Numbered from the stretch's first letter, positions 35,620 through 45,785 are shown. The stretch: DNA of 64,000 nt from an uncultured Draconibacterium sp. (GCF_963676815.1 NZ_OY781365.1:3010501-3074500); one strand, 5' to 3'. Made by a program: numbers and translations. The notes: generated from the sequence alone by a model not told the origin.

Positions 35620-38600
35620 ATGAATAAATATATACTCCTGTTGTTTGTTGTATTAGTTGGTTTTGCTGTTAGCGATGTGCATAACGAGGTAATTGTACTT
35701 AACTGGCAGGAGAACACGGGAAACCGGGATGGTGATGTCTTGGAATTCTTCGAAAATGCTGATATGTCGGGCGATTTAGCGCATTTGGCACTGCCTGTGT
35801 ACACCCGCTTATACAAACTCGACAATCCAAATCGGGTACTTCGTTTTAGTGTTGAAAATCCGGTGTTCGAGGAAGTGAGTGACAGTATTAAGAATTTATT
35901 AGCTGTTAAAATTCCTGCGGAGCTGAAAGTGAAAACATCTATTTTACAATCGGGGAGCGATAAAAAAGCAGAATTTCAGCTCATTCCTTTAATACAAGAA
36001 AATGGGAAAATTTACCGGTTAAAAAGTTTTCAATTACGATCTGCTCCTGACGTTTATAATAAGTTGGTTCAGGATATTAATTGGAAAACAGAATCTAAAC
36101 TTGCCTCTGGGAAATGGGTGAAAATTCGGACCAGTGGCAAAGGGATTTACAAAATTCCGTTTTCGAATTTAACCGATTGGGGATTTTCGGACCCGACAAA
36201 GGTTGGTGTTTTTGGAAGCGGTGGAAAAATACAATCAGAGGATCCGGGAAATAATACCTACGACGACATTGAAGAATGTGCGGTGTGGACTGACGATAAT
36301 GATGGAGAAACGTGCTTGTTTTTCTATGCGCCCGGAGTTACGGAGTGGAATCTGAATACATCAGGAAATTTCGAACACCAAACCAATGAATATACGACCA
36401 ATGGTTATTTCTTTTTGGGAGAAATAGACGGAACTCCCAAACAACCCGAAGTTCTTGAAGAGTTGTCAGCCGAGGCAAGTCTTTCAACATCAACATTCGA
36501 TTGCTACGATTTGCTCGAGAACGACAAGTACAATCTTCTTGATTTGGGATCGGGTAAACGTTGGTATGGCGACCGGTTTACTAACGGAGGATTGAGAACT
36601 TATACTTTCGCTGTTTCAGATGTTGCCAATGATCCTGACGCCAGATTAACGGTAAGTGGTGCGGCACGCTCGTATCGCACATCTAACTTTGGCGTTGCAG
36701 TAGAAGGAACAGAAGCCGGAACCGTTTCGTTTAAAAGTGTTGATACCGATGAAACTTATGGTCTTTACGCCGATCCGGAAACAACAACAATGGATGCCGT
36801 TTTGTCGAATGGCAACCAGGGAATTGATTTGACATATAACGCATCGAACAGCAGTGCCGAAGCCTGGCTCGATTATATTGAATTAAACTACAGAAGAAAC
36901 ATTGTGGCGGGTGATGATGCATTGTTTTTCCGCGATTCGAAGACTGTTGGAGCCGGCAACATCGTTGAGTTTCAGCTGACCAATGCCGGAAATGACACAA
37001 AGGTTCTGGATATTACTGATATAAATAATGCCAGAGAAGTATTCACTGAATTAAGTGGGAATGATTTATATTTTAAGCAAGATGCTTCGCATTTAAAAGA
37101 ATATGTTGCTTTTAAATCTTCAGGAACTTTTCCTGAGCCAGCGTTTGTTGAGGATGTGGCAAACCAGAATTTACATGCTGTTAGTACCCCTGAGTTTTTA
37201 ATCATTTCGCATAAAAACTTTATGAGTTCGGCAGAAGAACTGGCAAATTTTCATCGTTCACAAGATGGAATGAGTGTAGAGGTTGTTGATGCCGATGATG
37301 TTTACAATGAATTTAGTTCGGGAAGTAAAAGTGCAACGGGTATTCGCAATTTCATAAAAATGATTTACGACCGGGGAAATACCTTAAAATATGTTTTGCT
37401 TTTTGGCGATGGCAGCTACGATAACCGAAATATTAATGGTAACGGTTTTAACTTTATACCAACCTTTCAATCGGCAAACTCGCTCGATCCGTTAAACTCA
37501 TATGTAAGCGATGATTATTTTGTAATGCTCGATGCCGGAGAAAGTCTGACAAACGGCTCGATTGATTTGGGCATTGGCCGTATTCCTGCCTCAACAGCCT
37601 ACCAGGCGCAATTGGTGGTTGATAAAGTAAAACGCTATTACGAACCGGAGGCTTTGGGCGACTGGCGCAATGTTGTTTGTATGATTGGCGATGACGGCGA
37701 CACCGGAATTCATATGCGGCAGTCGGAACAAATTGCCGATACGTTAAACCATAATTATGGTGCATTTATTACCGACAAAATATATTTTGATGCTTATGCC
37801 GAAGATGTTACTCCGGCGGGCGAACGTTATCCTGATGTAAATGCAGCAATAAACGAAAGGGTTGAAGACGGGGTTCTGATTCTGAACTATATTGGCCATG
37901 CCAACGATCGGTTTTTAGCACACGAGCATGTGTTGGAAGTGAGCGACATTAATTCCTGGTCGAACAGAAATCAGCTGCCAATTTTTGTAACTGCAACATG
38001 CGAATTCAGCCGTTTTGATGCTGACGATGTTTCAGCGGGCGAATATGTTTTGATGAATCCGAATGGTGGAGGTATTGGATTGTTTTCAACAACGCGTGTA
38101 GTTACATCGGGAGCTAATTTCCAGTTAAGCAAAAGTTTCTACCGCTTTATATTTGCCAAGGATGAGAATGGCGAACACTACCGGATGGGCGATGTTATGC
38201 GATTGGCAAAATCCAATCTGGCCAACGGAACAAACAAACGTAATTTCTCGTTGCTGGCCGATCCTGCGTTAAAACTATCTTATCCAAAATATCAGGTTGT
38301 AACCAGCACTATAAATGGCGAAAACGCAGCGAGTACTACCGATACAATTGGCACGCTGGAGAAAATTACCATTGAGGGTTATGTTGCCGATTATTTCGAT
38401 AACCGGATAGACGATTTTAACGGTGAAATTACGCATACCGTTTACGACAAGGAAATGGATATGCAAACACTGGCTAATGGCGATGATAACAGGGTGCTTA
38501 CTTTCCAGGTACAAAACAATATTATATACTCGGGAACAACCAGTGTTTCCAATGGTAGGTTTAGTTTTAGTTTTGTGGTTCCAAAAGATATTTCGTACAA

Positions 38601-39357
38601 AATTGGTACGGGTAAAATTGTTTATTATGCCCAAAACGGAGAAGAAGACGCACATGGCTCCTTCACCAACTTTTGTATTGGCGGCGAAGGATCGAGTATT
38701 AAAGATAACAGTGGCCCGGCTATCCAGCTTTATCTCGATTCGGAGAATTTTAAATCGGGCGATAAAACCGGAAAGAATCCAACAATATTGGCGTATTTAT
38801 CGGATGAAAATGGAATTAACACAGTTGGAACCGGAATTGGACACGACATTACGGCGGTTATCGACAACGATTACTCGAATGTATTTGTATTGAATAATTA
38901 TTATCGGGCAGAAAAAGATGACTACACCAGTGGCTCGTTGCAATATCCGTTAAGCAATCTTTCGGTAGGTACGCATACACTTTCGTTAAAAGCGTGGGAT
39001 GTGGCCAATAACTCTTCGGAAGTTGAAATTGAGTTTGAAGTTACCGGCGATTTTATAATCAGCGAGGTGAGTAATTATCCAAACCCGATATCAGATTACA
39101 CTTATTTTGTAGTTGAGCATAATCAAGCAGGCGAGAGCTTTTCGGCAGTTTTCGATATTTACAATATTAACGGGAAATTAGTGGATCAGTTTGAAACCGA
39201 AATAAGCTCGAGTGGAAACGTTAGTAACCCGGTGCGTTGGGATCTTTCTGAATCAAAAATACCACTAACGCAGGGTGTATACATATACTCCGTTTATTTG
39301 AAAAATGAGGCTGGAGTAATTGCTTCAAAATCAGGGAAATTACTGGTGGCGCAATAA
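35620..39357 (+). CDS. porU: type IX secretion system sortase PorU
   Basis: A 1245-residue exported gingipain-like (C25) protease that cleaves the C-terminal signal from type IX cargo and joins the cargo to a surface lipid. The ATG at 35620 gives a clean signal peptide (MNKYILLLFVVLVGFAV); the frame from 35554 does not. Catalytic pair: His760 in YIGHAND and Cys794 in ATCEFSRFD. Before it comes a long N-terminal beta-rich region and LFGDGSYDNRN, typical of PorU. The last 90 residues (NYPNPISDYTYFVVEH) resemble a type IX sorting domain, which PorU proteins keep. It is divergent from gldJ and precedes porV, its partner in the attachment complex. Confidence 0.95.
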   Translation: MNKYILLLFVVLVGFAVSDVHNEVIVLNWQENTGNRDGDVLEFFENADMSGDLAHLALPVYTRLYKLDNPNRVLRFSVENPVFEEVSDSIKNLLAVKIPAELKVKTSILQSGSDKKAEFQLIPLIQENGKIYRLKSFQLRSAPDVYNKLVQDINWKTESKLASGKWVKIRTSGKGIYKIPFSNLTDWGFSDPTKVGVFGSGGKIQSEDPGNNTYDDIEECAVWTDDNDGETCLFFYAPGVTEWNLNTSGNFEHQTNEYTTNGYFFLGEIDGTPKQPEVLEELSAEASLSTSTFDCYDLLENDKYNLLDLGSGKRWYGDRFTNGGLRTYTFAVSDVANDPDARLTVSGAARSYRTSNFGVAVEGTEAGTVSFKSVDTDETYGLYADPETTTMDAVLSNGNQGIDLTYNASNSSAEAWLDYIELNYRRNIVAGDDALFFRDSKTVGAGNIVEFQLTNAGNDTKVLDITDINNAREVFTELSGNDLYFKQDASHLKEYVAFKSSGTFPEPAFVEDVANQNLHAVSTPEFLIISHKNFMSSAEELANFHRSQDGMSVEVVDADDVYNEFSSGSKSATGIRNFIKMIYDRGNTLKYVLLFGDGSYDNRNINGNGFNFIPTFQSANSLDPLNSYVSDDYFVMLDAGESLTNGSIDLGIGRIPASTAYQAQLVVDKVKRYYEPEALGDWRNVVCMIGDDGDTGIHMRQSEQIADTLNHNYGAFITDKIYFDAYAEDVTPAGERYPDVNAAINERVEDGVLILNYIGHANDRFLAHEHVLEVSDINSWSNRNQLPIFVTATCEFSRFDADDVSAGEYVLMNPNGGGIGLFSTTRVVTSGANFQLSKSFYRFIFAKDENGEHYRMGDVMRLAKSNLANGTNKRNFSLLADPALKLSYPKYQVVTSTINGENAASTTDTIGTLEKITIEGYVADYFDNRIDDFNGEITHTVYDKEMDMQTLANGDDNRVLTFQVQNNIIYSGTTSVSNGRFSFSFVVPKDISYKIGTGKIVYYAQNGEEDAHGSFTNFCIGGEGSSIKDNSGPAIQLYLDSENFKSGDKTGKNPTILAYLSDENGINTVGTGIGHDITAVIDNDYSNVFVLNNYYRAEKDDYTSGSLQYPLSNLSVGTHTLSLKAWDVANNSSEVEIEFEVTGDFIISEVSNYPNPISDYTYFVVEHNQAGESFSAVFDIYNINGKLVDQFETEISSSGNVSNPVRWDLSESKIPLTQGVYIYSVYLKNEAGVIASKSGKLLVAQ

Positions 39358-39482
39358 TTTATTCAATTCTGTGTAATTTTTTCAGAAAAGCTGCGTTTTC
39401 TTTCTTGTATGCTGAAAAGCTGCAACGGAAGAAAAAAAGAAGCACTCAGGATAAAAAATATTCAGGGTACAGATTTAACCTA

Positions 39483-39511
39483 TTGTTGCAAAGACAAATG
39501 TTTTATCTTTG
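39483..39511 (+). promoter_or_regulatory. promoter of porV
   Basis: TTG (39483-39485), 18-base spacer, TATCTTTG (39504-39511), followed by a leader of about 15-20 bases. PorV and the genes after it can thus be made without porU. Confidence 0.7.
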
Positions 39512-39532
39512 CAAGCTCAATTTTTAGATAGT

Positions 39533-40708
39533 ATGATCAAATTAATACGAATTTTATTTGTGTTGGCTCTAGCAGCCATGGTAACTGAGAATGTAATGGC
39601 ACAGGGAACCTTGTCGGGTGCCAATACAATTACTACCGCCGTACCGTTTTTGGCAATTACGCCCGATTCGCGCGCAGGTGGTATGGGTGATGCCGGTGTA
39701 GGTACCACAGCCGATGTGAATTCGCAACACTGGAATCCGGCAAAATATGTTTTTATGGATAGCGAAATGGGAGTTGGTTTATCCTACTCGCCATGGTTGC
39801 GTAACCTGGTTGACGACATTAACCTGGCTTACCTAACAGGATACAAAAAGCTGGATGATGTGCAGTCGGTTAGTGCATCGTTGCGTTATTTTGCACTGGG
39901 CGATATCGTTTTTACATCCGATCAGGGAGAATTTATGGGACAACAAAGCCCAAACGAATTTGCTATTGACTTTGCCTACTCGCGTTTGTTAAGCGATGTA
40001 TTTTCAGGAGCAGTTGCAGTGCGTTACATTCGTTCTGATCTGACCGGTGGTCAGCTGGTAAACGGAGTAGAAACCAATGCCGGGAACTCGTTTGCTGCCG
40101 ATGTGGCTTTCTATTACTACAACGAATTCAGAGCCGGAAGACAAGACAATATTTTTGCTGCTGGTATAAATATTCAAAATATCGGTTCTAAAATATCGTA
40201 TACCGAGGGTGAAGTGAAAGACTTTATTCCAACAACATTAAAACTTGGTGCATCGTACACTATGGAGCTCGATGATTACAACTCGTTTAGTTTTGCTGTT
40301 GAAGCCAATAAATTATTAGTACCAACACCTCCGGTAGATTCAACCGGTTATGGCGATGGCGACGTAATCTGGTCGGGCGGTATTAACTCTGATATTGGTG
40401 TTATCGAAGGTATTTTTAAATCGTTTGGTGATGCACCGGGCGGATTAAGCGAAGAGTTTAAAGAAATTACCTGGTCGGTGGGTGTTGAATATTGGTACAA
40501 CAAGCAATTTGCATTGCGTGCCGGTTATTTCTATGAGAACGAAAATAAAGGTAACCGCCAGTTTATTACTGCCGGTGCCGGTTTAAAAATGAACGTGTTT
40601 GCACTCGACTTCTCGTACTTGTTGCCAACACAACGTAACCACCCATTGGAAAATACGCTGCGTTTTACGCTGGCGTTTGATATTGACGCATTTAGTAACC
40701 AACGCTGA
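39533..40708 (+). CDS. porV: type IX secretion outer-membrane protein PorV
   Basis: A 391-residue outer-membrane beta-barrel of the FadL/PorV type that carries cargo from the translocon to the PorU attachment complex. The ATG at 39533 gives a signal ending MAQ; the family opening AVPFLAITPDSRAGGMGDAGVG follows. Alternating strands run to a C-terminal barrel strand (LENTLRFTLAFDIDAF). It has its own promoter and overlaps ispF by one base (TGATG), so the two are translationally coupled. Identification rests on motif plus position after porU. Confidence 0.94.
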   Translation: MIKLIRILFVLALAAMVTENVMAQGTLSGANTITTAVPFLAITPDSRAGGMGDAGVGTTADVNSQHWNPAKYVFMDSEMGVGLSYSPWLRNLVDDINLAYLTGYKKLDDVQSVSASLRYFALGDIVFTSDQGEFMGQQSPNEFAIDFAYSRLLSDVFSGAVAVRYIRSDLTGGQLVNGVETNAGNSFAADVAFYYYNEFRAGRQDNIFAAGINIQNIGSKISYTEGEVKDFIPTTLKLGASYTMELDDYNSFSFAVEANKLLVPTPPVDSTGYGDGDVIWSGGINSDIGVIEGIFKSFGDAPGGLSEEFKEITWSVGVEYWYNKQFALRAGYFYENENKGNRQFITAGAGLKMNVFALDFSYLLPTQRNHPLENTLRFTLAFDIDAFSNQR

Positions 40709-41187
40709 TGGATTTCAGAATTGGACAAGGATATGATGTACACCGTCTGACCGAAGGAGAAACCTTGTGGCTAGGCGGTGTTTTAATTCCACACCATAAA
40801 GGAACAGTGGCACACTCTGATGGCGATGTGCTGATACATGCTATTTGCGATGCCATGCTGGGTGCATTGAAACTGCGCGATATAGGAACACATTTTCCCG
40901 ATACGGCTGCCGAATTCAAAAATATCGACAGCAAAATTTTACTAAAGAAGTCGTACGAGCTGGTAAAACAAAAAGGCTACGAAATTGTAAATATCGATTC
41001 TACTGTACAAGCACAGCAACCCAAACTAAAGCCACATATTCCGGAAATGGAGCAATGTATGGCCGATGTTTTGGAGATTGATGTTGATCGCGTATCGGTA
41101 AAAGCTACCACTACTGAAACGCTTGGTTTTGAGGGGCGCGAAGAGGGGATGTCGGTAAATGCTGTGGTACTTTTAAAACGTATGTAA
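40708..41187 (+). CDS. ispF: 2-C-methyl-D-erythritol 2,4-cyclodiphosphate synthase IspF
   Basis: A 159-residue cytoplasmic enzyme of the non-mevalonate isoprenoid pathway; it closes CDP-ME-2-phosphate to the cyclic diphosphate. Zinc ligands: Asp10 and His12 in GYDVHR, and the His of AICDAM region (VLIHAICDAM). HSDGDV and the C-terminal TTTETLGFEGREEG are diagnostic. Complete length. Starts inside the porV stop (one shared base) and is directly followed by the CoA-binding gene, so it belongs to a porV-led operon. Confidence 0.97.
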   Translation: MDFRIGQGYDVHRLTEGETLWLGGVLIPHHKGTVAHSDGDVLIHAICDAMLGALKLRDIGTHFPDTAAEFKNIDSKILLKKSYELVKQKGYEIVNIDSTVQAQQPKLKPHIPEMEQCMADVLEIDVDRVSVKATTTETLGFEGREEGMSVNAVVLLKRM

Positions 41188-41550
41188 ATGAGCAAACGCA
41201 CGCTTGTTATTGGTGCCAGCGAAAATCCGGCACGATACTCTAATAAAGCAATATTGGCACTTCGCCGAAATAATCACCAGGTTTTAGGGTTGGCTAAACG
41301 AAAGGGACGTGTTGATGATGTTGCTATCGAAACAAATTTTCCTGAAGACGAAGCGATACATACCGTTACACTTTACGTGGGACCACAACATCAGCCGGAG
41401 TATTACGAGGACATTATTCGTGTGAAACCGCAGCGTGTTATTTTTAACCCGGGTACTGAAAACCCGGAATTTGCCGAAAAACTGAAAGCCAACAATATTG
41501 AAGCAGAAGAGGCTTGTACACTGGTGTTGCTGAGTATCGGAAATTATTAG
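41188..41550 (+). CDS. CoA-binding domain protein (YccU-like)
   Basis: A 120-residue stand-alone Rossmann-type CoA-binding domain. LVIGASENPARYSNKAILAL is the nucleotide loop; RVIFNPGTENPEFAEKL and the Cys in EEACTLVLL are family marks. It begins at the base after the ispF stop. Proteins of this family bind CoA but have no assigned reaction. Function in this operon is unknown. Confidence 0.88.
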   Translation: MSKRTLVIGASENPARYSNKAILALRRNNHQVLGLAKRKGRVDDVAIETNFPEDEAIHTVTLYVGPQHQPEYYEDIIRVKPQRVIFNPGTENPEFAEKLKANNIEAEEACTLVLLSIGNY

Positions 41551-41586
41551 GCTTCTATTCATATTGAATAAATTAACATTCGCACG

Positions 41587-41919
41587 ATGTTCAAAGAAAT
41601 AAAATCAATCGAAGAGTTTATTGCTCTGAAAGAAGAGCAGGAAGCAGTGTTGGCTTACTTTTCAACCGATGCCTGTTCGGTGTGCAAAGTGTTAAAACCA
41701 AAGGTTGAAGAAATGGTAACGGCCAATTTCCCGAAGATGCAATTGGTTTATATAAAATCAGATGTGTTGCCCGATGTAGCTGCGCAAAACAGCGTATTTA
41801 CAGCACCAACAATCGTGGTGTTTTTCGACGGCCGCGAAACCATTCGTAAAAGCCGTGCCATTGGCGTTGGCGAACTTCAGAGCGAAATTGCCCGTTATTA
41901 CTCCATGTTGTTTGATTAG
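41587..41919 (+). CDS. thioredoxin-like protein with CSVC site
   Basis: A 110-residue thioredoxin-fold protein. The active site is DACSVCKVL (Cys30, Cys33) rather than WCGPC, and the cis-Pro loop is FTAPTIVVF. It has no signal peptide. The motif is that of the YbbN/thioredoxin-like family in Bacteroidota. It is 36 bp after the CoA-binding gene, likely in the same transcript. Function is not known beyond a probable disulfide exchange. Confidence 0.87.
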   Translation: MFKEIKSIEEFIALKEEQEAVLAYFSTDACSVCKVLKPKVEEMVTANFPKMQLVYIKSDVLPDVAAQNSVFTAPTIVVFFDGRETIRKSRAIGVGELQSEIARYYSMLFD

Positions 41920-42172
41920 TTTACAGCACCCCGCTATGTTTATTGGCTGAAACTACAATTTTCATTTAACTTGCGTATTGCTTGCAGAAAATACCTGCCA
42001 AAATGTTTTTTGACAGTGTTGCCGGTGGAAAAACGATGCCGGAGCATTTTCTTGGGTTGTTGTCACGGGTAATAGCCTCGCGATGTAAAATAGGGCAGTG
42101 CCGGAGGTCATTGTTAAAAACACTTACTGTCTTTATTCGAAACGACAGTAACAAAAGCTGATTTTCCTTAGT

Positions 42173-42985
42173 TTATGGAGTTATTCCAAATGGACTTCCT
42201 CCAAGAACCAGTATAGCAATGGTTACGAGTATAACAACTATCATCGCAATTGTCATCATCAAAATAAAGCCAAGGCCATATACAACAACAAATCCAATTA
42301 ATGCATGAAAAACTGATCGTTTAAAATAGCTGTAAAATGCATAGGTGAAATAAACGATGGTTAGACCGGTGTTTATAACAGGAAAAGTTGGGAGCATGCC
42401 AGGAAAAATGGCAACAAAAAGTGCTAAAACAACACTAATCAGAATACTTTGTGCAAGAACATAAGTTATTAATATAAGGTGTTCGCCATAATAGAGCTTC
42501 TTTTTCCGGAAATACCACTTTGATGCTAAACTGGCAAAAGGCAACATGATAATCGGAACAAAATTCATATATCTTTTTATCATCTCAGTCCATTGTGCCT
42601 GAACCTCGGTGGCTTGGGGCGAATATGTTTGTTCATCAACACCCAAAATATCGTATGTTGCTTGTGCTCCCGTTTCAAATATGTTTAATGAAAGTGCCAG
42701 AAATGCATATATACCGGCTATAATCAAAATGTAATTAAGAGGATTCAGATAAGGTTTGGTTCGTCCGCTAAGATAGTCGTCGATAACTTTCCCGGGATTA
42801 CGAAACAACCAAACCATCGTATAAAAAATTCCGCGCTCCAGGTTTAGAGCATTACCAATTACACCGAAAAAGCTTTTTAGTGTAAAACGCTTGCTGTATA
42901 TTTTTTGCCCGCAATTGCTACAGTAATTCTCAATTGCTGTAGAATTACAAACCGGGCATTGGTTGGGTTTTGGTAGATCGGACAT
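42173..42985 (-). CDS. DUF3667-type membrane protein with zinc ribbon
   Basis: A 270-residue membrane protein. The N-terminus is a zinc ribbon (CPVCNSTAIENYCSNCGQ: Cys10, Cys13, Cys23, Cys26), a linker with RGIFYTMVWLFRNPGKVIDD, then about five hydrophobic helices in the C-terminal two-thirds. The pattern matches DUF3667 proteins of Bacteroidota, whose role is unknown. Upstream, an inverted repeat (TGATTTATC 42989-42997 / GATAAATCA 43013-43021) overlaps the promoter region. It is downstream of hutU on the same strand but probably separate. Confidence 0.83.
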   Translation of the reverse strand: MSDLPKPNQCPVCNSTAIENYCSNCGQKIYSKRFTLKSFFGVIGNALNLERGIFYTMVWLFRNPGKVIDDYLSGRTKPYLNPLNYILIIAGIYAFLALSLNIFETGAQATYDILGVDEQTYSPQATEVQAQWTEMIKRYMNFVPIIMLPFASLASKWYFRKKKLYYGEHLILITYVLAQSILISVVLALFVAIFPGMLPTFPVINTGLTIVYFTYAFYSYFKRSVFHALIGFVVVYGLGFILMMTIAMIVVILVTIAILVLGGSPFGITP

Positions 42986-42988
42986 TTG

Positions 42989-43021
42989 TGATTTATCGTT
43001 ATTATATTCTAAGATAAATCA
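42989..43021. promoter_or_regulatory. inverted repeat before the DUF3667 gene
   Basis: TGATTTATC (42989-42997) and GATAAATCA (43013-43021) form a perfect 9-bp dyad with a 15-base gap, ending 3 bases from the start codon side. There is no T run, so it is more like an operator or an mRNA hairpin than a terminator. Confidence 0.4.
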
Positions 43022-43050
43022 TTTTGATCAATACGCAAAAAGGATTCTTT

Positions 43051-45051
43051 TTAAAGGAGTCTATCAAGTAAAGCATCATCAGCTTCCTCGGGCAGCGTAA
43101 CTTTCAAGTCCGGATTATCTTTCATTGCCTGCTCAATGGCAAAACGTGCCGGTTTATTGCGTGCCCAGCTGCGGCGCGAAATACCGTTGTTTACATCCCA
43201 GTGCAACATCATTTTCAATCGTTCTTCTGCTTCCGGCGAGCCGTCAATCGTCATTCCAAAACCGCCGTTAATAACTTCGCCCCAGCCAACGCCACCGCCA
43301 TTGTGTAACGATATCCAGGTAGCACCACGGAAACCGTCGCCCACAAAATTCTGCACAGCCATGTCGGCAGTAAACGACGAGCCATCGTAAATATTTGAGG
43401 TTTCGCGGTAAGGCGAATCAGTGCCCGACACATCATGGTGATCGCGACCCAACACAATCGGTGCTGAAATTCGTCCGTCGGCAATGGCATCGTTAAACGC
43501 TTTGGCAATTTTTGTACGGCCTGTACAATCAGCATATAAAATACGTGCTTGCGAACCCACTACCAGTTTGTTTTTGCCGGCTTCTTTTATCCAGTGAATA
43601 TTGTCTTCCATTTGTCCGGTAATTTCTTTCGGCGCTGAGGCAGCTATTTCTGCGAGCACATCGGCTGCAATTTTATCGGTAGTTTCCAAATCCTCCGCTT
43701 TTCCTGATGTACACACCCAACGGAAAGGGCCAAAGCCATAATCGAAAAACAGCGGCCCCATAATGTCCTGAACGTATGAGGGGTATTTAAATTCGCCATC
43801 GGCTTTGGTAATATCGGCACCGGCTCTGCTTGCTTCCAGCAAAAAGGCATTGCCATAATCCCAGAAATACATACCATTTTGAGTGAGTTTATTCACGGCA
43901 GCGACATGGCGGCGTAAAGTTTTGTACACTTCTTCCTTAAATTGCTCCGGATTTTCAGCCATCATTTTATTTGATTCCTCGAAACTCAAACCGGCCGGGT
44001 AATAACCACCTGCAAACGGATTGTGCAACGATGTTTGGTCTGAGCCCAATTCTACCGGAATATTTTCCTCCGCTAGTTTTTCCCACAAATCAACAATGTT
44101 TCCCTGGTAAGCCAGCGAAACGGCTTCTTTGTTTTCGCGGGCTTTTATTGCGCGTGCCATCAATTCGTTCAGATCGGTATAAACTTCATCTACCCAGCCC
44201 TGACTGTGGCGAACTTCCACCGCTTTCGGATTTACTTCGGCAACAATACAAACCATGCCGGCAATTACCGTTGCTTTGGGTTGTGCTCCCGACATACCTC
44301 CCAATCCGCTCGTTACAAATATTTTCCCGCCAAAATCGCCGGGCGAGTGCAGGCGTGCAGCGTTCATAACCGTAATTGTTGTGCCGTGTACAATTCCTTG
44401 CGGGCCAATGTACATGTACGATCCGGCAGTCATTTGTCCGTATTGCGAAACGCCAAGCGCATTCATGCGTTCGTAATCATCGCGGCCGGAATAATTTGGA
44501 ATTACCATACCGTTGGTAACTACAACGCGCGGTGCGTTTTTATGCGAAGGGTACAAGCCCATCGGATGACCCGAATACATTACCAGCGTTTGTTTGTCGG
44601 TCATTTCGGCCAGGTATTTCATGGTAAGCAGGTACTGTGCCCAGTTTTGAAAAACTGCACCATTTCCGCCGTACGTAATCAGTTCGTGCGGATGCTGAGC
44701 CACCGCGTAATCGAGGTTATTCTGAATCATCAACATAATGGATGCTGCCTGTTTCGATTTTGCCGGGTATTCATCAATTGGGCGTGCATACATTTTATAA
44801 TCGGGGCGAAAGCGGTACATATAAATACGTCCGAATGTTTCCAGTTCGTTTAAAAATTCAGGAGCGAGCACTTCATGAAATTTTGCAGGGAAATAGCGCA
44901 AGGCGTTTTTCAATGCCAGTTTTTTGTCTTTCGCCGATAATATGTCCTTCCTCTTTGGGGCATGGTTAATATTGGTGTCAAATGGTTTCGGCAATGGAAG
45001 TTCGTTTGGTATTCCTTGTAAAATGGCTGTTTTAAATGCTGCTAAATTCAT
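43051..45051 (-). CDS. hutU: urocanate hydratase HutU
   Basis: A 666-residue cytoplasmic enzyme of histidine catabolism that converts urocanate to imidazolone propionate using a tightly bound NAD. It is the long Bacteroidota form (about 110 residues longer than the E. coli or Pseudomonas type). Landmarks: YGGNGAVFQNWAQYLL, YSGHPMGLYPSH, SGLGGMSGAQPKA (NAD site), GFGPFRWVCTSG and NGGGVGWGEVINGG. No hutH, hutI or ftcD lies nearby, so the pathway is split in this genome. Stand-alone gene on the minus strand. Confidence 0.97.
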   Translation of the reverse strand: MNLAAFKTAILQGIPNELPLPKPFDTNINHAPKRKDILSAKDKKLALKNALRYFPAKFHEVLAPEFLNELETFGRIYMYRFRPDYKMYARPIDEYPAKSKQAASIMLMIQNNLDYAVAQHPHELITYGGNGAVFQNWAQYLLTMKYLAEMTDKQTLVMYSGHPMGLYPSHKNAPRVVVTNGMVIPNYSGRDDYERMNALGVSQYGQMTAGSYMYIGPQGIVHGTTITVMNAARLHSPGDFGGKIFVTSGLGGMSGAQPKATVIAGMVCIVAEVNPKAVEVRHSQGWVDEVYTDLNELMARAIKARENKEAVSLAYQGNIVDLWEKLAEENIPVELGSDQTSLHNPFAGGYYPAGLSFEESNKMMAENPEQFKEEVYKTLRRHVAAVNKLTQNGMYFWDYGNAFLLEASRAGADITKADGEFKYPSYVQDIMGPLFFDYGFGPFRWVCTSGKAEDLETTDKIAADVLAEIAASAPKEITGQMEDNIHWIKEAGKNKLVVGSQARILYADCTGRTKIAKAFNDAIADGRISAPIVLGRDHHDVSGTDSPYRETSNIYDGSSFTADMAVQNFVGDGFRGATWISLHNGGGVGWGEVINGGFGMTIDGSPEAEERLKMMLHWDVNNGISRRSWARNKPARFAIEQAMKDNPDLKVTLPEEADDALLDRLL

Positions 45052-45195
45052 GGTTCCTCTGCTTTAATCTTAAATATTTCGAAATACAGCGGCAAATTAT
45101 CGCCTTTCCCCGAATTTACTTCTGATATTTCACACCTTTTGAAAATATTTGTGCTTATTGAATAAGTTAAAGGGAAACAAATAATAACTGAATAG

Positions 45196-45774
45196 ATGAA
45201 AAGATTAAGAATTGTATTAATAGCGTTAGTGAGTGTTGTTTTATTTTCAAGCTGTGGCTATAATAAAATGGTTGAAATGGATGAGCAGGTAACTGCTTCG
45301 TGGGCGCAGGTTGAAAACGTGTATCAGCGTCGTGCCGATTTAATTCCGAACCTGGTAAACACCGTAAAAGGATACGCCGAGCACGAGCAGGAAACGTTAA
45401 CAGGAGTTATAGAAGCGCGCTCGAAAGCAACTTCGGTGAATGTAGATCCTACAAAATTGAATGCACAGTCGCTTCAGCAATTTAACCAGGCACAGGAAGG
45501 ACTTTCTTCTGCATTGAGCAAGTTAATGGTTGTTGTTGAACGTTATCCGGATCTGAAAGCCAACCAAAACTTTTTAGACTTGCAGGCACAATTAGAAGGC
45601 ACTGAAAACAGAATTGCGGTAGAAAGACGAAAGTTTAATCAGACCACTCAGTCTTACAATGCCTACATCAGGAAGTTTCCGCGGGTAATTTATGCCGGTT
45701 GGTTTGGCTTCGAGAAGAAAACATATTTTGAGGCGCAACAAGGTGCAGAGCAAGCTCCTGAAGTACAATTTTAA
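45196..45774 (+). CDS. LemA family lipoprotein
   Basis: A 192-residue LemA protein: signal with LFSSC (Cys20) and an antiparallel helical core. Family marks are NKMVEMDEQVTASWAQVENVYQRRADLIPNLV and the end RFPRVIYAGWFGFEKKTYFEA. It is the first of three genes (LemA, TPM, TPM) spaced by 11 and 6 bp, a conserved pairing in many bacteria. LemA proteins are thought to scaffold membrane-stress or quality-control complexes; not proven. Confidence 0.92.
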   Translation: MKRLRIVLIALVSVVLFSSCGYNKMVEMDEQVTASWAQVENVYQRRADLIPNLVNTVKGYAEHEQETLTGVIEARSKATSVNVDPTKLNAQSLQQFNQAQEGLSSALSKLMVVVERYPDLKANQNFLDLQAQLEGTENRIAVERRKFNQTTQSYNAYIRKFPRVIYAGWFGFEKKTYFEAQQGAEQAPEVQF

Positions 45775-45785
45775 ACGATTGAAGA

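Noticed and set aside
41966..42154. 62-codon minus-strand frame after the thioredoxin-like gene
   Set aside because: No promoter, no recognisable motif and Cys/Asn-rich random composition.
44206..44853. 215-codon plus-strand frame inside hutU
   Set aside because: Antisense to a highly conserved enzyme; no motif, low-quality composition.
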